Shown here: piece by piece, positions 42,016-50,745 of the stretch
Numbering within the stretch: the first letter of the stretch is position 1
Layout: every line of letters starts with the position of its first letter
Origin: Geothrix fuzhouensis
GTDB taxonomy: Bacteria; Acidobacteriota; Holophagae; Holophagales; Holophagaceae
Length of the DNA stretch: 64,000 nt
NCBI RefSeq assembly: GCF_024609325.1
Contig: NZ_JANHMQ010000001.1
Coordinates: 868,001-932,000, forward strand
Direction: 5' to 3'
Translations under genes and position numbers: made by a program
Notes under the pieces: generated by a model
What the model saw: only the letters and a program-made list of their open reading frames with translations
Databases searched by the model: none
What the model was told of the DNA's origin: nothing

Positions 42016-43811
42016 CGGCGCCCGCCCCGCTGCCCTGGCGCGGAGGGGAAAGGCTGGCCATAGGACGCGGCAAAGGCGGCCTTCTGCACGGCCCCGGCCC
42101 GGGGATCCACCTTCAGCCAGTAGGTGCGTTCTGGACTTTCGACCACCGGCACTTCCACCGCGAAGACTCGTCCACGGTCGGAGGCCAACACGATCACCTT
42201 CCCGCCGGGGCCTGGTTCCGCAAGGCCACGCTGAACTTCAGCGGCGGTCGTGGTGCGCCACCCGTCCACGGCAACGACCTCCATGCCGAAGCTGAGGCCT
42301 ACCTTGGCCGCAGGGCTGTCCGGAATGACGTTCTGGATGGTGGGGCCGTTGGAAGCCATCACCAGGCCCGTCCAGGCCTTGGCCCGCCGCTGAATGGCAG
42401 GGTCTTTCGCCTCTTCTGGAGCGAGCGCTTCCCAAGGCGCCGTGGCTTCCATCGCCAGGCCGAAGGCCCGGCGCAGGTGGGTGGCGTCCAGCTCCACACG
42501 ACCGGAGAGGTAGGCCTCCCAGAACGGCTCAGGATCCCGGCCTGAAAGGTCCAGGAAGGCCCTACGCACATCCGCATCGGTGAGTCCGTGCTCGCCATGC
42601 CGGGCCCAGAGCAGTGCGAAGAGGTCCACCAGCCCGGTCTTCCCCCGACTGCCTTCGCGGAGGGCCGCATCCATGAGCCAGGCCACCATCTCGCCCTTGT
42701 CGTAGTAGCTGACCGAGCTGTTGGGGCTGAACTCGTGCTGCTTGTAGAAGCGGATCCAGGCATCCCAGCTGGATTCCTCCAGGCTCTGCTCCAGGCGGCC
42801 GGGGCGCTGCACCTGCTCGCTCCAGCACTTGGCCAGCTCCTTCGAGCTATGACTCCAGGGCACCACACCGGCTCGCAGCGCGATCACATGCTCCATATAG
42901 GAGGTGAGCCCCTCGTGGAACCAGAGCATCTTCGTGGGATTCTCGCGGCTGTAGTCGAAGGGTCCCAGTACGGGATCGTGCAGGCGCTTCACGTTCCAGG
43001 CGTGGAAGAACTCGTGGGCCACCAGGCGGTACAGGGCGTGGTAGCCATCGGGCTTGTCGAAGGCGTGGCTGTCCGCGATGAGGCTGGTGCAGTCCTTGTG
43101 CTCCAAGCCGCCGCGCAGCTTGGGGGTGAAGGTGAAGAAGAAGACGTACCGCTTGAAGGGGAAGCCGCCAAAGATGGCACCCGCGGCCTCGACGATCTTC
43201 CGGGTAGCTTCGGCCATGCGGCCCTCGTCACCGTTATGCCGGCCGGTGAACACCAACCCAAAGACCGTCCCCCCAGTCCTGAAGCTCCGGGTCCGGAATG
43301 CGCCCAACTCGAAGGGTGAATCCACGAGCGTGTCGAAGTCCTTCGCCAGGTGGGCGCCTTGTTTCCACGGCAGGGCGGAGGCCACCTTCCAATCCGCGGG
43401 AAAGTTCTCGAAGCGCACTTCCACAGGCCGGTCCAGCTGGCCTTCCAAATAGAGGAAGGTGGCCGCCGGGATGATCTGGGCGTGGGCAGCATCCACATGG
43501 TTGGTGCGCACGGTGAGGTCGTTCCCGTACACGCGGTAGCGGAGCGTGAGGTCCCGCTTGGAGTCCGGCACCTGCCAGCGCTGCTTGTCCAGTTTCTCCA
43601 GGGGGCGTTCTTTTCGCCCGTCCTGGATGCGCACCCGGTCCACGAAGCGCGCATAGTCGCGCACCAAGTACGACCCCGGGGTCCAGGCGGCCATCGCGAC
43701 TACCGCCCCGGAGGTCAAGGCCTCCGCGGGAAGCGTCAGTTCCACTTCGAAGAGATGCTGGGACAGATCCAGCGGACGGAGAACGGCCCGGATCGGGGCG
43801 AGCTTGGCCAT
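42012..43811 (-). CDS. M61-family metallopeptidase (glycyl aminopeptidase type)
   Basis: The 599-residue protein starts at 43811 (MAKLAPIRAVLRPLDLSQHL). The zinc site is HEFFHAWNVKR, His-266 and His-270 with Glu-267 as the base, and Glu-300 in WFHEGLTSYMEH as third ligand. A C-terminal PDZ domain covers about residues 490-575 (IQNVIPDSPAAKVGLSFGME). No signal peptide is visible. M61 enzymes such as the Sphingomonas glycyl aminopeptidase share this layout. It is coupled to the glycosyltransferase downstream. Confidence 0.9.
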   Translation of the reverse strand: MAKLAPIRAVLRPLDLSQHLFEVELTLPAEALTSGAVVAMAAWTPGSYLVRDYARFVDRVRIQDGRKERPLEKLDKQRWQVPDSKRDLTLRYRVYGNDLTVRTNHVDAAHAQIIPAATFLYLEGQLDRPVEVRFENFPADWKVASALPWKQGAHLAKDFDTLVDSPFELGAFRTRSFRTGGTVFGLVFTGRHNGDEGRMAEATRKIVEAAGAIFGGFPFKRYVFFFTFTPKLRGGLEHKDCTSLIADSHAFDKPDGYHALYRLVAHEFFHAWNVKRLHDPVLGPFDYSRENPTKMLWFHEGLTSYMEHVIALRAGVVPWSHSSKELAKCWSEQVQRPGRLEQSLEESSWDAWIRFYKQHEFSPNSSVSYYDKGEMVAWLMDAALREGSRGKTGLVDLFALLWARHGEHGLTDADVRRAFLDLSGRDPEPFWEAYLSGRVELDATHLRRAFGLAMEATAPWEALAPEEAKDPAIQRRAKAWTGLVMASNGPTIQNVIPDSPAAKVGLSFGMEVVAVDGWRTTTAAEVQRGLAEPGPGGKVIVLASDRGRVFAVEVPVVESPERTYWLKVDPRAGAVQKAAFAASYGQPFPSAPGQRGGRR

Positions 43812-43831
43812 GGCGTTTTTCCCTGAATCTC

Positions 43832-44533
43832 TCAGCCTTGCACGCCGTGGAGCCAGCGGCGAGCCACCCATCGCACCTCGTCCCCCGTGATCTGGTACTG
43901 CGGATCCCGGAGCTTCTCTTCAATGAGGGCACCCACCAGGGAGGTGAACAACAGCACCTCCTTGCGCGCCTGCTCCAGACCCGTGCCGAAGACGTGGTTC
44001 ATGTAGAGCCCCAGCGGGCTCAAGCCCTTCTCCACGAGGGGCATGAGGTCGCGGAAGCCCGAATCCGGTGAGGGCACGGCAATGGAGCGCAGGATGAACC
44101 CGGTGAATTCCTGGCTCTCCAGGAGCAGGTCGAGGTAGGCCTGAACCAGCTTCACACTGGCCTCATCGATGGCCTTCGCCCCTCGGATGGGGGTCGCCAG
44201 GAAGGGCTCGACCAGGGCCTGGATGCGCACCGCCATGGCCGAGAGCGACACGAGGCAGAGCTGGCGGAAAAGGCCCTCCTTGCTGCCGAAGTGGTAATAG
44301 AGGGTGGGCTTCGAAACACCGGCCTCCTCTGCCACCTCCTTCACCTGCACGCCGTCATAGCCCTTGGCCGCGAAGTGGGAGAGCGCAGACAGAAGCAGAC
44401 GGGCCTTGAGGTCGCCCCCTTCGCTGAGGCGCGCCAACGCCTGGTGGAAGCTCGCGCCGGCATGGGCCCCGAGCACGTCGGGCCCGAAGACCGGCACCAT
44501 CTCTTTGAGACCATGGTCAGGAACAGTGGACAT
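43832..44533 (-). CDS. TetR family transcriptional regulator
   Basis: The 233-residue regulator has a TetR helix-turn-helix at about residues 44-90 (LLLSALSHFAAKGYDGVQVK, EVAEEAGVSKPTLYYHFGSK). An unusual 40-residue leader precedes it. The rest is the ligand/dimer domain. It lies upstream of the M61 peptidase with a 20-base gap. It could control the peptidase/glycosyltransferase genes or the miaE/eamA pair; the sequence does not settle this. Confidence 0.88.
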   Translation of the reverse strand: MSTVPDHGLKEMVPVFGPDVLGAHAGASFHQALARLSEGGDLKARLLLSALSHFAAKGYDGVQVKEVAEEAGVSKPTLYYHFGSKEGLFRQLCLVSLSAMAVRIQALVEPFLATPIRGAKAIDEASVKLVQAYLDLLLESQEFTGFILRSIAVPSPDSGFRDLMPLVEKGLSPLGLYMNHVFGTGLEQARKEVLLFTSLVGALIEEKLRDPQYQITGDEVRWVARRWLHGVQG

Positions 44534-44581
44534 AGGCTGCCTCGGAGGACACTCCAGGATGCCATGGCCTACCAGCGGTCA

Positions 44582-44637
44582 GAAGACCCAATGGACGGCA
44601 GATCTCTATTCAAAAGACCTAGTGGACCGCAGATTTC
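44582..44637. repeat. Degenerate tandem duplication at the miaE 3' end
   Basis: 44582-44606 and 44613-44637 are 25-base copies with a 31-base period and about four differences. The second copy includes the miaE stop codon (44619-44621), so the end of the gene has been duplicated into the gap. Confidence 0.6.
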
Positions 44638-45215
44638 CAGGGCTGGTCCCGGATCGTCTCCGCTTCCCGGTCCAGCCACCAGTCCAGGCGCTGCTGGGCG
44701 ACTTCGCGACCGTGCCGCTCCTCCGCCAACCTCCGGTAGATCTGGGCATGGCCCGCCTCGCAGTGCTCAAGCTCCAGCAGGAAGGCCAGCCAGGGGGCGC
44801 ATCCCAGGGTCGGGTGCACCTGCGCGGCCTGCTCCAACAGCCAGAGGCGCTCGCAGCTGCGGGCCTCGATGATCGCGGCGATCAGCAACTGGTCCAGCAG
44901 GCCCTTGGAAGCCAGACGGTGGAGGGCCTGCGCGTAGTGGTTCCCCCGGTCGGGAAGCAGGGTCCAGCCGAAGCCCTGGAGGCCTTCCAGCACGCGCCGG
45001 TAGTGGTCCAGTTCCTCGTCCGCCAACTTGGCCAGCAAACCCGAGGCGTGGGCCATGTCGCCCAGGTGTCGGGCCAGATTCAGGGCCGTGAGGGCCGCCT
45101 TCTTTTCGCAGTGGGCGTGGTCCGACAACAGGGCCTCTGGATCCGCCAGTGCCGCCTCGGCCCAGGCGACCGGGGTCTGAGTCCGGAGGGCCAGCGGCGG
45201 CATGAAGGTCGTCAT
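44619..45215 (-). CDS. miaE: tRNA-(ms2io6A37) hydroxylase MiaE-like
   Basis: The 198-residue non-heme diiron enzyme hydroxylates the isopentenyl group of tRNA A37 in relatives. Ligands are in ALLSDHAHCEKKAALTALN (Glu), LADEELDHYRRVLEGL (Glu, His), IEARSCERLWLLEQA and LLELEHCEAGHAQIYRR (Glu, His). The start at 45215 overlaps the eamA stop (ATGA). It needs O2, which suggests the organism meets oxygen at least sometimes. Confidence 0.9.
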   Translation of the reverse strand: MTTFMPPLALRTQTPVAWAEAALADPEALLSDHAHCEKKAALTALNLARHLGDMAHASGLLAKLADEELDHYRRVLEGLQGFGWTLLPDRGNHYAQALHRLASKGLLDQLLIAAIIEARSCERLWLLEQAAQVHPTLGCAPWLAFLLELEHCEAGHAQIYRRLAEERHGREVAQQRLDWWLDREAETIRDQPWKSAVH

Positions 45216-46060
45216 GGCTGTGCTCCCGAGAGGCCGTTCAATCCGAGGGCGCAGGCGATGACCACTCCGCCGGCGGCCAGTCTCGGCCAATCCACGACTT
45301 CATGGAACACCAGACCCGAGGCCAGGATGGCCAGGGGGATCTTCATGTTGTTGAAGATGGCCAGGGTGCCGATATCCGTCCGGCGGGCCCCTGCGTTGAA
45401 AAGGAAGAAGCCCAGCCCCGAGGCCACCACACCCAGGTAGACCAGCACCGCCCATTGGCGCGGAGTCATGGCGAGCACCTTGGCCCAGGGGATGGAGGGT
45501 GCCGCCATGGCCACGGCCACCACGGAGGCACCGAGGTAGAGCAGACCCATGAGGTCGCGATCCCGCTTCCCGGAGGCCGGGGCCAAGCGCCGGTAGAGGA
45601 CCTGGCCCAGGGCGAAGCAGAGGTTCGCCCCCTGCATCAGCAGGAACCCCAGGAGGAACCCCCTCCGCCCCAGCCCTGACCAGACGCAGATGCCCGTCCC
45701 CACCACCGCCAGGGCCGCGGTGGCCAGGAACAGCCAGGAAATCCTGCCTCGCATGAGATCCGCCGTGAGCGTCACGAACAGGGGCGTGAAGATGGTGAAC
45801 AGCGCCACCTCCGAGGACTGCAGCCAGTGGAAGGAGGCGATGTAGAACAAGTACATGAGGCCGAACTGCAGGGCACCGATGCCAGCGAAGGCCAACACCT
45901 GCTGCCGGGACAGCCCCTCTACGTCCAGGAAGGGCAGGAACACCAGGGCCGCCAAGAGGCTTCGGGCCGCCGTCACGAAAGGGGCTCCCAGATGGCTCAC
46001 CTGGGCCGTGAGGCCGAAGGACAGGGCCCAGATGACCGAGACGATGAGCAGCAGGGACAT
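45212..46060 (-). CDS. EamA/DMT-family transporter
   Basis: The 282-residue inner-membrane protein has about ten hydrophobic helices in two repeated EamA halves, for example LLLIVSVIWALSFGLTA, LAFAGIGALQFGLMYLFYI, SSEVALFTIFTPLFVTLTA and later QWAVLVYLGVVASGLGFFLF. The start is at 46060 and the stop overlaps miaE. Members export metabolites such as amino acids or nucleotide sugars. The cargo cannot be assigned. Confidence 0.9.
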   Translation of the reverse strand: MSLLLIVSVIWALSFGLTAQVSHLGAPFVTAARSLLAALVFLPFLDVEGLSRQQVLAFAGIGALQFGLMYLFYIASFHWLQSSEVALFTIFTPLFVTLTADLMRGRISWLFLATAALAVVGTGICVWSGLGRRGFLLGFLLMQGANLCFALGQVLYRRLAPASGKRDRDLMGLLYLGASVVAVAMAAPSIPWAKVLAMTPRQWAVLVYLGVVASGLGFFLFNAGARRTDIGTLAIFNNMKIPLAILASGLVFHEVVDWPRLAAGGVVIACALGLNGLSGAQP

Positions 46061-46085
46061 GACGCTCCGCAGAGGGTCGAGGGTT

Positions 46086-46721
46086 TCAATCGAGGCTTCG
46101 CCCCAGTTTCAGGAAGATCTCGCGCCAAGGTTCCGGCAGGACTTCTGCGTCCCTGGCGATGGTGGCCTCGTCACCACGGACAAAGGGTCCCGTGCGTCCA
46201 GAAGGGCCCCGGGCCGCTACGTTCCGCAGAGTTGCCTCCGCCAGCGGAAGCAGGCCCCGGCCGGGCAAGGCCACGCCCTTGGCGCGCAGAAGGGCCTCGG
46301 CCCCCAGCCATAGCGTGGCGGCGTGGCCCGAAGTGAGCACCGCCGCGGCGTGGTAAAGCGGCTTCAACTCGGCGGGCAGGTCGAAGGCTGCGAAGCCCAA
46401 ATCACCGAAGGCCCGACGTAACAGATCGGGCACCGCTCCGGTGAGGGCCAAGGGCGTGTCCATCCAGTCCCGGGCCACACCATCAAAGCTGGTAAGGGGG
46501 TGAGCGCATGGCACGCCGGGCAGATGCAGGCTGCCGGCCAGGTGCACGCAGCGCCCGGGGAAGGCCGAAGCCAGGTCGGCCACCGCCCGGTCCGGCACGG
46601 CGAGGAGCACCAGCCCCTCCGGCCGGGCGCCATGTTCCAGCAACTGCACGCGCGAACCCCAGGCCGCCGCCAGCGCGCGACCGGCACGGCCGCGACCCAG
46701 GATGGTGAACTCAGGAGGCAT
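46086..46721 (-). CDS. DUF2520-type Rossmann protein, short form
   Basis: The 211-residue protein has the nucleotide-binding start FTILGRGRAGRALAAAWG (GxGxxG) and a helical second half with LKPLYHAAAVLTSGHAATLW, which match Rossmann/DUF2520 dehydrogenase-like proteins. Those normally have about 280 residues, so this one is shorter. The ATG at 46721 is preferred over an upstream TTG at 46739. The biochemical role is not established, though relatives resemble 6-phosphogluconate or pyrroline-5-carboxylate dehydrogenases. Confidence 0.75.
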   Translation of the reverse strand: MPPEFTILGRGRAGRALAAAWGSRVQLLEHGARPEGLVLLAVPDRAVADLASAFPGRCVHLAGSLHLPGVPCAHPLTSFDGVARDWMDTPLALTGAVPDLLRRAFGDLGFAAFDLPAELKPLYHAAAVLTSGHAATLWLGAEALLRAKGVALPGRGLLPLAEATLRNVAARGPSGRTGPFVRGDEATIARDAEVLPEPWREIFLKLGRSLD

Positions 46722-46762
46722 GGGGATAGTGTGGCGCAAAACAGTCCTCTGTCTTCAGTCCA

Positions 46763-46781
46763 GACTCCGGACTCCGGACTC
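46763..46781. repeat. Tandem gactccg repeat
   Basis: GACTCCG occurs at 46763-46769 and 46770-46776, with a partial third copy to 46781. The words overlap tccgga, so the block is also locally palindromic. It lies between the divergent DUF2520-like gene and the next gene. Confidence 0.7.
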
Positions 46782-46801
46782 AATTCCCTTAGACTTGGGC
46801 C

Positions 46802-47506
46802 ATGCCTCCCCCCTCCCCAGTCCCATGGGCCCTGCCGCCTGACATCCCATGGCCACGGTTTTTCCGGATGCTGCGGCATCCCGACCCCCCCCGTGGCTGG
46901 CTGGAATCTGCGGCAGCGCTACCGGAGTTGCGGAAGCGCCCGCTCCTGTTGCGCTGGATCGCCCAGCATCCCAAGGCCACGGCTCACCTGCGGGCGGAGC
47001 TTATGGCCCGTCTGCCCTGGCGGGCCCTGGCAGCGGTGGCGGTGGATGCGGGGGCGCATCCCCAGGCACGTCAGCAGGCCACGGAAAAACTGCAGCAGCT
47101 CTGGGCCATCATGACCATGGGTGAGCGCCGCAGCTTGGCCCTGCACGCGCCCCGGCCACTCTGGACCCTGGTATGGCGGAGCCCTGACACCCGGGTGCTG
47201 GCCACCTTCCTCCAGAATCCGAAGCTGGGTCTGGAAGCCTTGACGGCCCTCATCCAGCCGCCCCTCCGCCCTGCCCAGGCCGAGGCCCTGGCCGCCTCCC
47301 GCTGGCGCGAGACCGGGCCCGTGGCGGACCAGGTATTGCGGGCCCTGGACCGCAGCCTCGCCCTTCCCGATTCAGGCCTGGCTCTGGGTCATGCCGCCCC
47401 CTGGATCAAGGCCATGGATGAAGAGGCCCGCATCCTCGCCGCCAGCCGGATCCTGACGCCCGCCCTGCGGCGGATGGTGCATCCGCGGCGGGAATCGGGG
47501 AGCTAA
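46802..47506 (+). CDS. Helical protein of unknown function
   Basis: The 234-residue product is Arg-, Ala- and Leu-rich with repeated helical pairs (HPKATAHLRAELMARLPWRA, HPQARQQATEKLQQLWAIM, DTRVLATFLQNPKLGLEALT), resembling degenerate HEAT-like repeats. It has no signal peptide or cysteine cluster. I do not recognise a named family. It faces the acyl-CoA dehydrogenase gene with a 30-base gap. Confidence 0.65.
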   Translation: MPPPSPVPWALPPDIPWPRFFRMLRHPDPPRGWLESAAALPELRKRPLLLRWIAQHPKATAHLRAELMARLPWRALAAVAVDAGAHPQARQQATEKLQQLWAIMTMGERRSLALHAPRPLWTLVWRSPDTRVLATFLQNPKLGLEALTALIQPPLRPAQAEALAASRWRETGPVADQVLRALDRSLALPDSGLALGHAAPWIKAMDEEARILAASRILTPALRRMVHPRRESGS

Positions 47507-47536
47507 TCAGCCTTCGAGCTCGCGCCAGTTGCTTGG

Positions 47537-48793
47537 TCACTCGAAGATCTTCTCTTCGGGCGCGTCGGCGTTTTCCGCATCCGCCTCCACATCGCGGCCG
47601 GGCAGGGGCGCTTTGAGGAACTCGCGGTAGAACTCGTGCTGGATGACGAGGTCCATGATCTCGTTGGTGCCCGTCCAGATGAGGATGAGCCGGATGTCGC
47701 GGAGCAGGCGCTCCAGCGGGTAGACATTGGTGTAGCCGATGCCGCCCAGCACCTGCATGGCGTGGTTCACCACGGTCCAGGCTGTGTCCGTGGCGAACTT
47801 CTTGGACTCGGACACCATGCGGCGGACGCGCCCCGGGGCGAGGCCGCCGTGGTCGATGGCGCGGCCCGTCTCCCGGCACAGGGCGCGGGCCGCCTCGAGC
47901 TGCGTGAGGGACTCGGCAATCTTGAAGGAGACGCCCTCGAACCGCCGGATCTCCTGGCCGAAGGCCTTGCGCTTGGCCGCGTAGCGCGCGGCGATCTCCA
48001 ATCCCGCGCGGGCCATGCCCAGGGCGCCGCCCGCGCTGGTCATGCGCTCGGGGATCATCATCTGGTCGAAGACCGCGGCACCCTGCCCGATGCCCGCTTG
48101 GCCGCCGAGGACATTGGCTAAAGGCACCCGGCAGTTCCGGAACCGGAGTCGGCCGGTGCCGCCGCCCCGGGTGCCCATGAGGCCGTAGACGTGCTCCACG
48201 GTCACGCCCTCGCCCCGGTCCACGAGGAAGGCCGTGATGGACTGGCGGGGATCGCCGTCCTCCGAGGTGCGGGCGTAGACCAGGAAGAAGTCCGCCCCTT
48301 CGGCGCCCACCACGAACCGCTTCTGGCCTTCGAGGAGGAAAGCATCCCCGTCCCGGACGGCGCGGGTGGCGGCCCCGAAGAAGTCCGATCCGCCCCGGGG
48401 CTCCGTCAGGGCTTCCGCCGGCGCAAGCCGTCCCGCGATCATGGGCGCCAGGTAGCGGCGCCGCTGCTCCTCGGTTCCGAAGTGGACCAGCGCCTCGCCC
48501 ACGATGGACACCAGCGAGTAGAGGCACCCGAGCGACGTGCCCAGGACCCCGACTTCCTCGAGGGCGGCCAGCTCGGCGGTCCAGGGAAGCGCGCGGCCCC
48601 CGTAAGCCTCCGGGAACCGCAGTCCGAGGATCCGCCGCCGTCCGGCATCCACGAGGAAATCCTTGGGATACCGCACCCGCTCCGCGTCCATGTCCAGCAG
48701 GAGCTCCCGGGGCACGGCCTTGACGAAGGCCCGGACTTCCTCCCGCAGACCTCGGGTCCGCTCATCCAGCAGATCGGCCGGGAAGGTGGTCAT
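47537..48793 (-). CDS. Acyl-CoA dehydrogenase
   Basis: The 418-residue FAD enzyme oxidises an acyl-CoA to the enoyl form. It has [78 protein letters not shown] and the C-terminal [20 protein letters not shown] with [17 protein letters not shown]. The pattern matches short/medium-chain family members. The C-terminus has an Asp/Glu-rich tail. ElbB follows in the same direction upstream. The preferred chain length is not evident. Confidence 0.92.
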   Translation of the reverse strand: MTTFPADLLDERTRGLREEVRAFVKAVPRELLLDMDAERVRYPKDFLVDAGRRRILGLRFPEAYGGRALPWTAELAALEEVGVLGTSLGCLYSLVSIVGEALVHFGTEEQRRRYLAPMIAGRLAPAEALTEPRGGSDFFGAATRAVRDGDAFLLEGQKRFVVGAEGADFFLVYARTSEDGDPRQSITAFLVDRGEGVTVEHVYGLMGTRGGGTGRLRFRNCRVPLANVLGGQAGIGQGAAVFDQMMIPERMTSAGGALGMARAGLEIAARYAAKRKAFGQEIRRFEGVSFKIAESLTQLEAARALCRETGRAIDHGGLAPGRVRRMVSESKKFATDTAWTVVNHAMQVLGGIGYTNVYPLERLLRDIRLILIWTGTNEIMDLVIQHEFYREFLKAPLPGRDVEADAENADAPEEKIFE

Positions 48794-48809
48794 GGTGCCT
48801 CCGGCCTTT

Positions 48810-49487
48810 TCAGCAGCGCTTCAGCACTTCGGCCACGCAGCGCTCAATCCCCACCCACACATCGCTCAGCCGCGCGTCGTCGAACATGTAGGCCGGCGTG
48901 GTGACGAGCTTGCAAGCCTCGTCGATGACGATCTCCCGCGAATTGGGCGTGTCCTTGTGATGCTGGCCCAGCTGGTTGACAGCCGCGGCACAGCCCGCAT
49001 CGTTGCCCAGGGTGAGGTTCGCCGAAGCCCTGCGGGAGAGCGCCAGGGCCACCAGGGCCGGAGCGATGCAGATGGCGCCCACCGGTTTCTTCGCGTCGAA
49101 GAAGGCCCGCACGAAGGCGGCCACGTCCGGCCGCACATCGGCTTCGGCGCCCTTGAAGGCGAAGCTGCAGTGGTTCTTGGCCACGCCGTAGCCGCCGGGC
49201 ATCACCAGGGCGTCGTAGTCGCCCGCCTTGGCCTGGGCGAGATCCAGGCACTGGCCCACCCGGGCGATGCGGCTGGACTCCTCCAGGACGTTGCGGGTGG
49301 CGCCCGGAACGGGCTGGCCCGTGACGTGGTTGATGACGTGGTGCTGGTCCGCGTTGGGCGCGATGCACTGGAAGGCCGCGCCATGCTGGTCCAGGGCCAG
49401 CAGCGTGAGCACCGCCTCGCGCACCTCCGCGCCGTCCAGGTGGCCGCAGCCGGCCAGCAACACCGCGACCTTGGGGGTCTGAGCCAT
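48810..49487 (-). CDS. elbB: ElbB-like DJ-1/PfpI glyoxalase
   Basis: The 225-residue protein starts at 49487 ([20 protein letters not shown]). It has [37 protein letters not shown] and the nucleophile Cys in [16 protein letters not shown]. These are ElbB signatures in the DJ-1/PfpI fold. ElbB was named for an isoprenoid link and shows glyoxalase activity. It lies upstream of the acyl-CoA dehydrogenase gene, 16 bases away. Confidence 0.92.
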   Translation of the reverse strand: MAQTPKVAVLLAGCGHLDGAEVREAVLTLLALDQHGAAFQCIAPNADQHHVINHVTGQPVPGATRNVLEESSRIARVGQCLDLAQAKAGDYDALVMPGGYGVAKNHCSFAFKGAEADVRPDVAAFVRAFFDAKKPVGAICIAPALVALALSRRASANLTLGNDAGCAAAVNQLGQHHKDTPNSREIVIDEACKLVTTPAYMFDDARLSDVWVGIERCVAEVLKRC

Positions 49488-49561
49488 GGGAGCCTCCTGA
49501 TGAATGGGTCGATTATCCACCGAGGGGCAAGCGCCGGCGGCAGTTCGTCTACCCTTGTCGA

Positions 49562-50719
49562 ATGCGCCTGTCCTCCCGCCTGCCACACGGCTTCGAGCCG
49601 AATGCCCTGACGGCGGCGCTGGCGCGCCTGCGCCGGGAGGGGCGCGCGGTGCTTGACCTGACCGGGTCGAACCCCACTCGCTGTGGGTTTGTCTATCCCG
49701 AGGCCGAGATTTGCGGGGCCCTGTCTGGGCCCACCGTGCTCAGCTACGATCCCGATCCGCAGGGCGCACGGAGCGCCCGCGAAGCCATCGCGGCCTATCA
49801 CGGCCACAACCTTCGGGCCGATGACCTGCTGCTCACGGCCTCCACCAGCGAGGGCTACGGCCTGCTCTTCAAGCTGCTGGGCGACCCCGGCGACGAGGTG
49901 CTGGTGCCCAGCCCCAGCTATCCGCTCTTCGACTGGCTGGCGCGCCTGGAGGGCCTGCACGCCACGCCTGTGCCTTCGTACTTCCACGACCGCTGGCACC
50001 TCGATCTAGGGGCCCTCGAAGCGGCGGTAGGCCCACGCACCCGGGCCATCGTGGTGGTGAACCCCAACAATCCCACAGGACATTTCCTGTCGACCACCGA
50101 GTGGACAGGACTCACGAGCCTCTGCGCCAAGAGCGGTCTGGCCCTCATCGTGGATGAAGTCTTCGCGGACTACGCCCTGGAACCGCCCGCCGACCGCCTG
50201 CCGACCGCCTTGCTTGATCTTGAACCGCCCTGCCCGGTCTTCCTGCTGTCAGGCCTCAGCAAGGTGGCGGCCCTGCCTCAGCTCAAGCTCGGCTGGATCG
50301 CGGTGCGCGGCCCCGAGGCAGCGGAGCACCGGGAGGCCCTGGCCTTCCTCGCGGACCAGTACCTGTCCGTGTCCGCCCCCGTGCAAGCCGCCGCCCCTAC
50401 TTTGCTGGCCCTGGCGCCTGGAATCCGCGAACAAGTGCTGACCCGCCTGCGGGCCAACCTCGCCACCCTGGATGCCGCGCTGGCCGCCCAACTCCGACTT
50501 TCCCGGCTGCCGGTGGAAGGCGGCTGGTCCGTCCTGCTCCGTCGCGCTGCGGTGGATGGGGATGAGGTCTGCGCCCTGCGACTGCTCGAGCAAGGCTCAA
50601 CGCTGGTGCATCCGGGCTCCTTCTTCGATCTTCCCGGCGACGGCCACCTGGTGCTGAGCCTTCTCACACCGGAAGAAACCTTCCAGGATGGGCTGGTCCG
50701 CACCTTCCCCTACCTCTGA
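49562..50719 (+). CDS. Pyridoxal-phosphate aminotransferase class I/II
   Basis: The 385-residue enzyme has VLDLTGSNPTRCGF near the N-terminus, LLTASTSEGYGLLFKLLGD, VVVNPNNPTGHFLST, the PLP region LALIVDEVFADYAL and the Schiff-base lysine in LLSGLSKVAALPQLKLGW. The substrate is unknown; the layout resembles alanine/aspartate-type enzymes. It is divergent from elbB. The DUF4178 gene begins 26 bases after its stop on the same strand. Confidence 0.88.
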   Translation: MRLSSRLPHGFEPNALTAALARLRREGRAVLDLTGSNPTRCGFVYPEAEICGALSGPTVLSYDPDPQGARSAREAIAAYHGHNLRADDLLLTASTSEGYGLLFKLLGDPGDEVLVPSPSYPLFDWLARLEGLHATPVPSYFHDRWHLDLGALEAAVGPRTRAIVVVNPNNPTGHFLSTTEWTGLTSLCAKSGLALIVDEVFADYALEPPADRLPTALLDLEPPCPVFLLSGLSKVAALPQLKLGWIAVRGPEAAEHREALAFLADQYLSVSAPVQAAAPTLLALAPGIREQVLTRLRANLATLDAALAAQLRLSRLPVEGGWSVLLRRAAVDGDEVCALRLLEQGSTLVHPGSFFDLPGDGHLVLSLLTPEETFQDGLVRTFPYL

Positions 50720-50745
50720 CCGACCTGCATAATCACCGGGACCCC

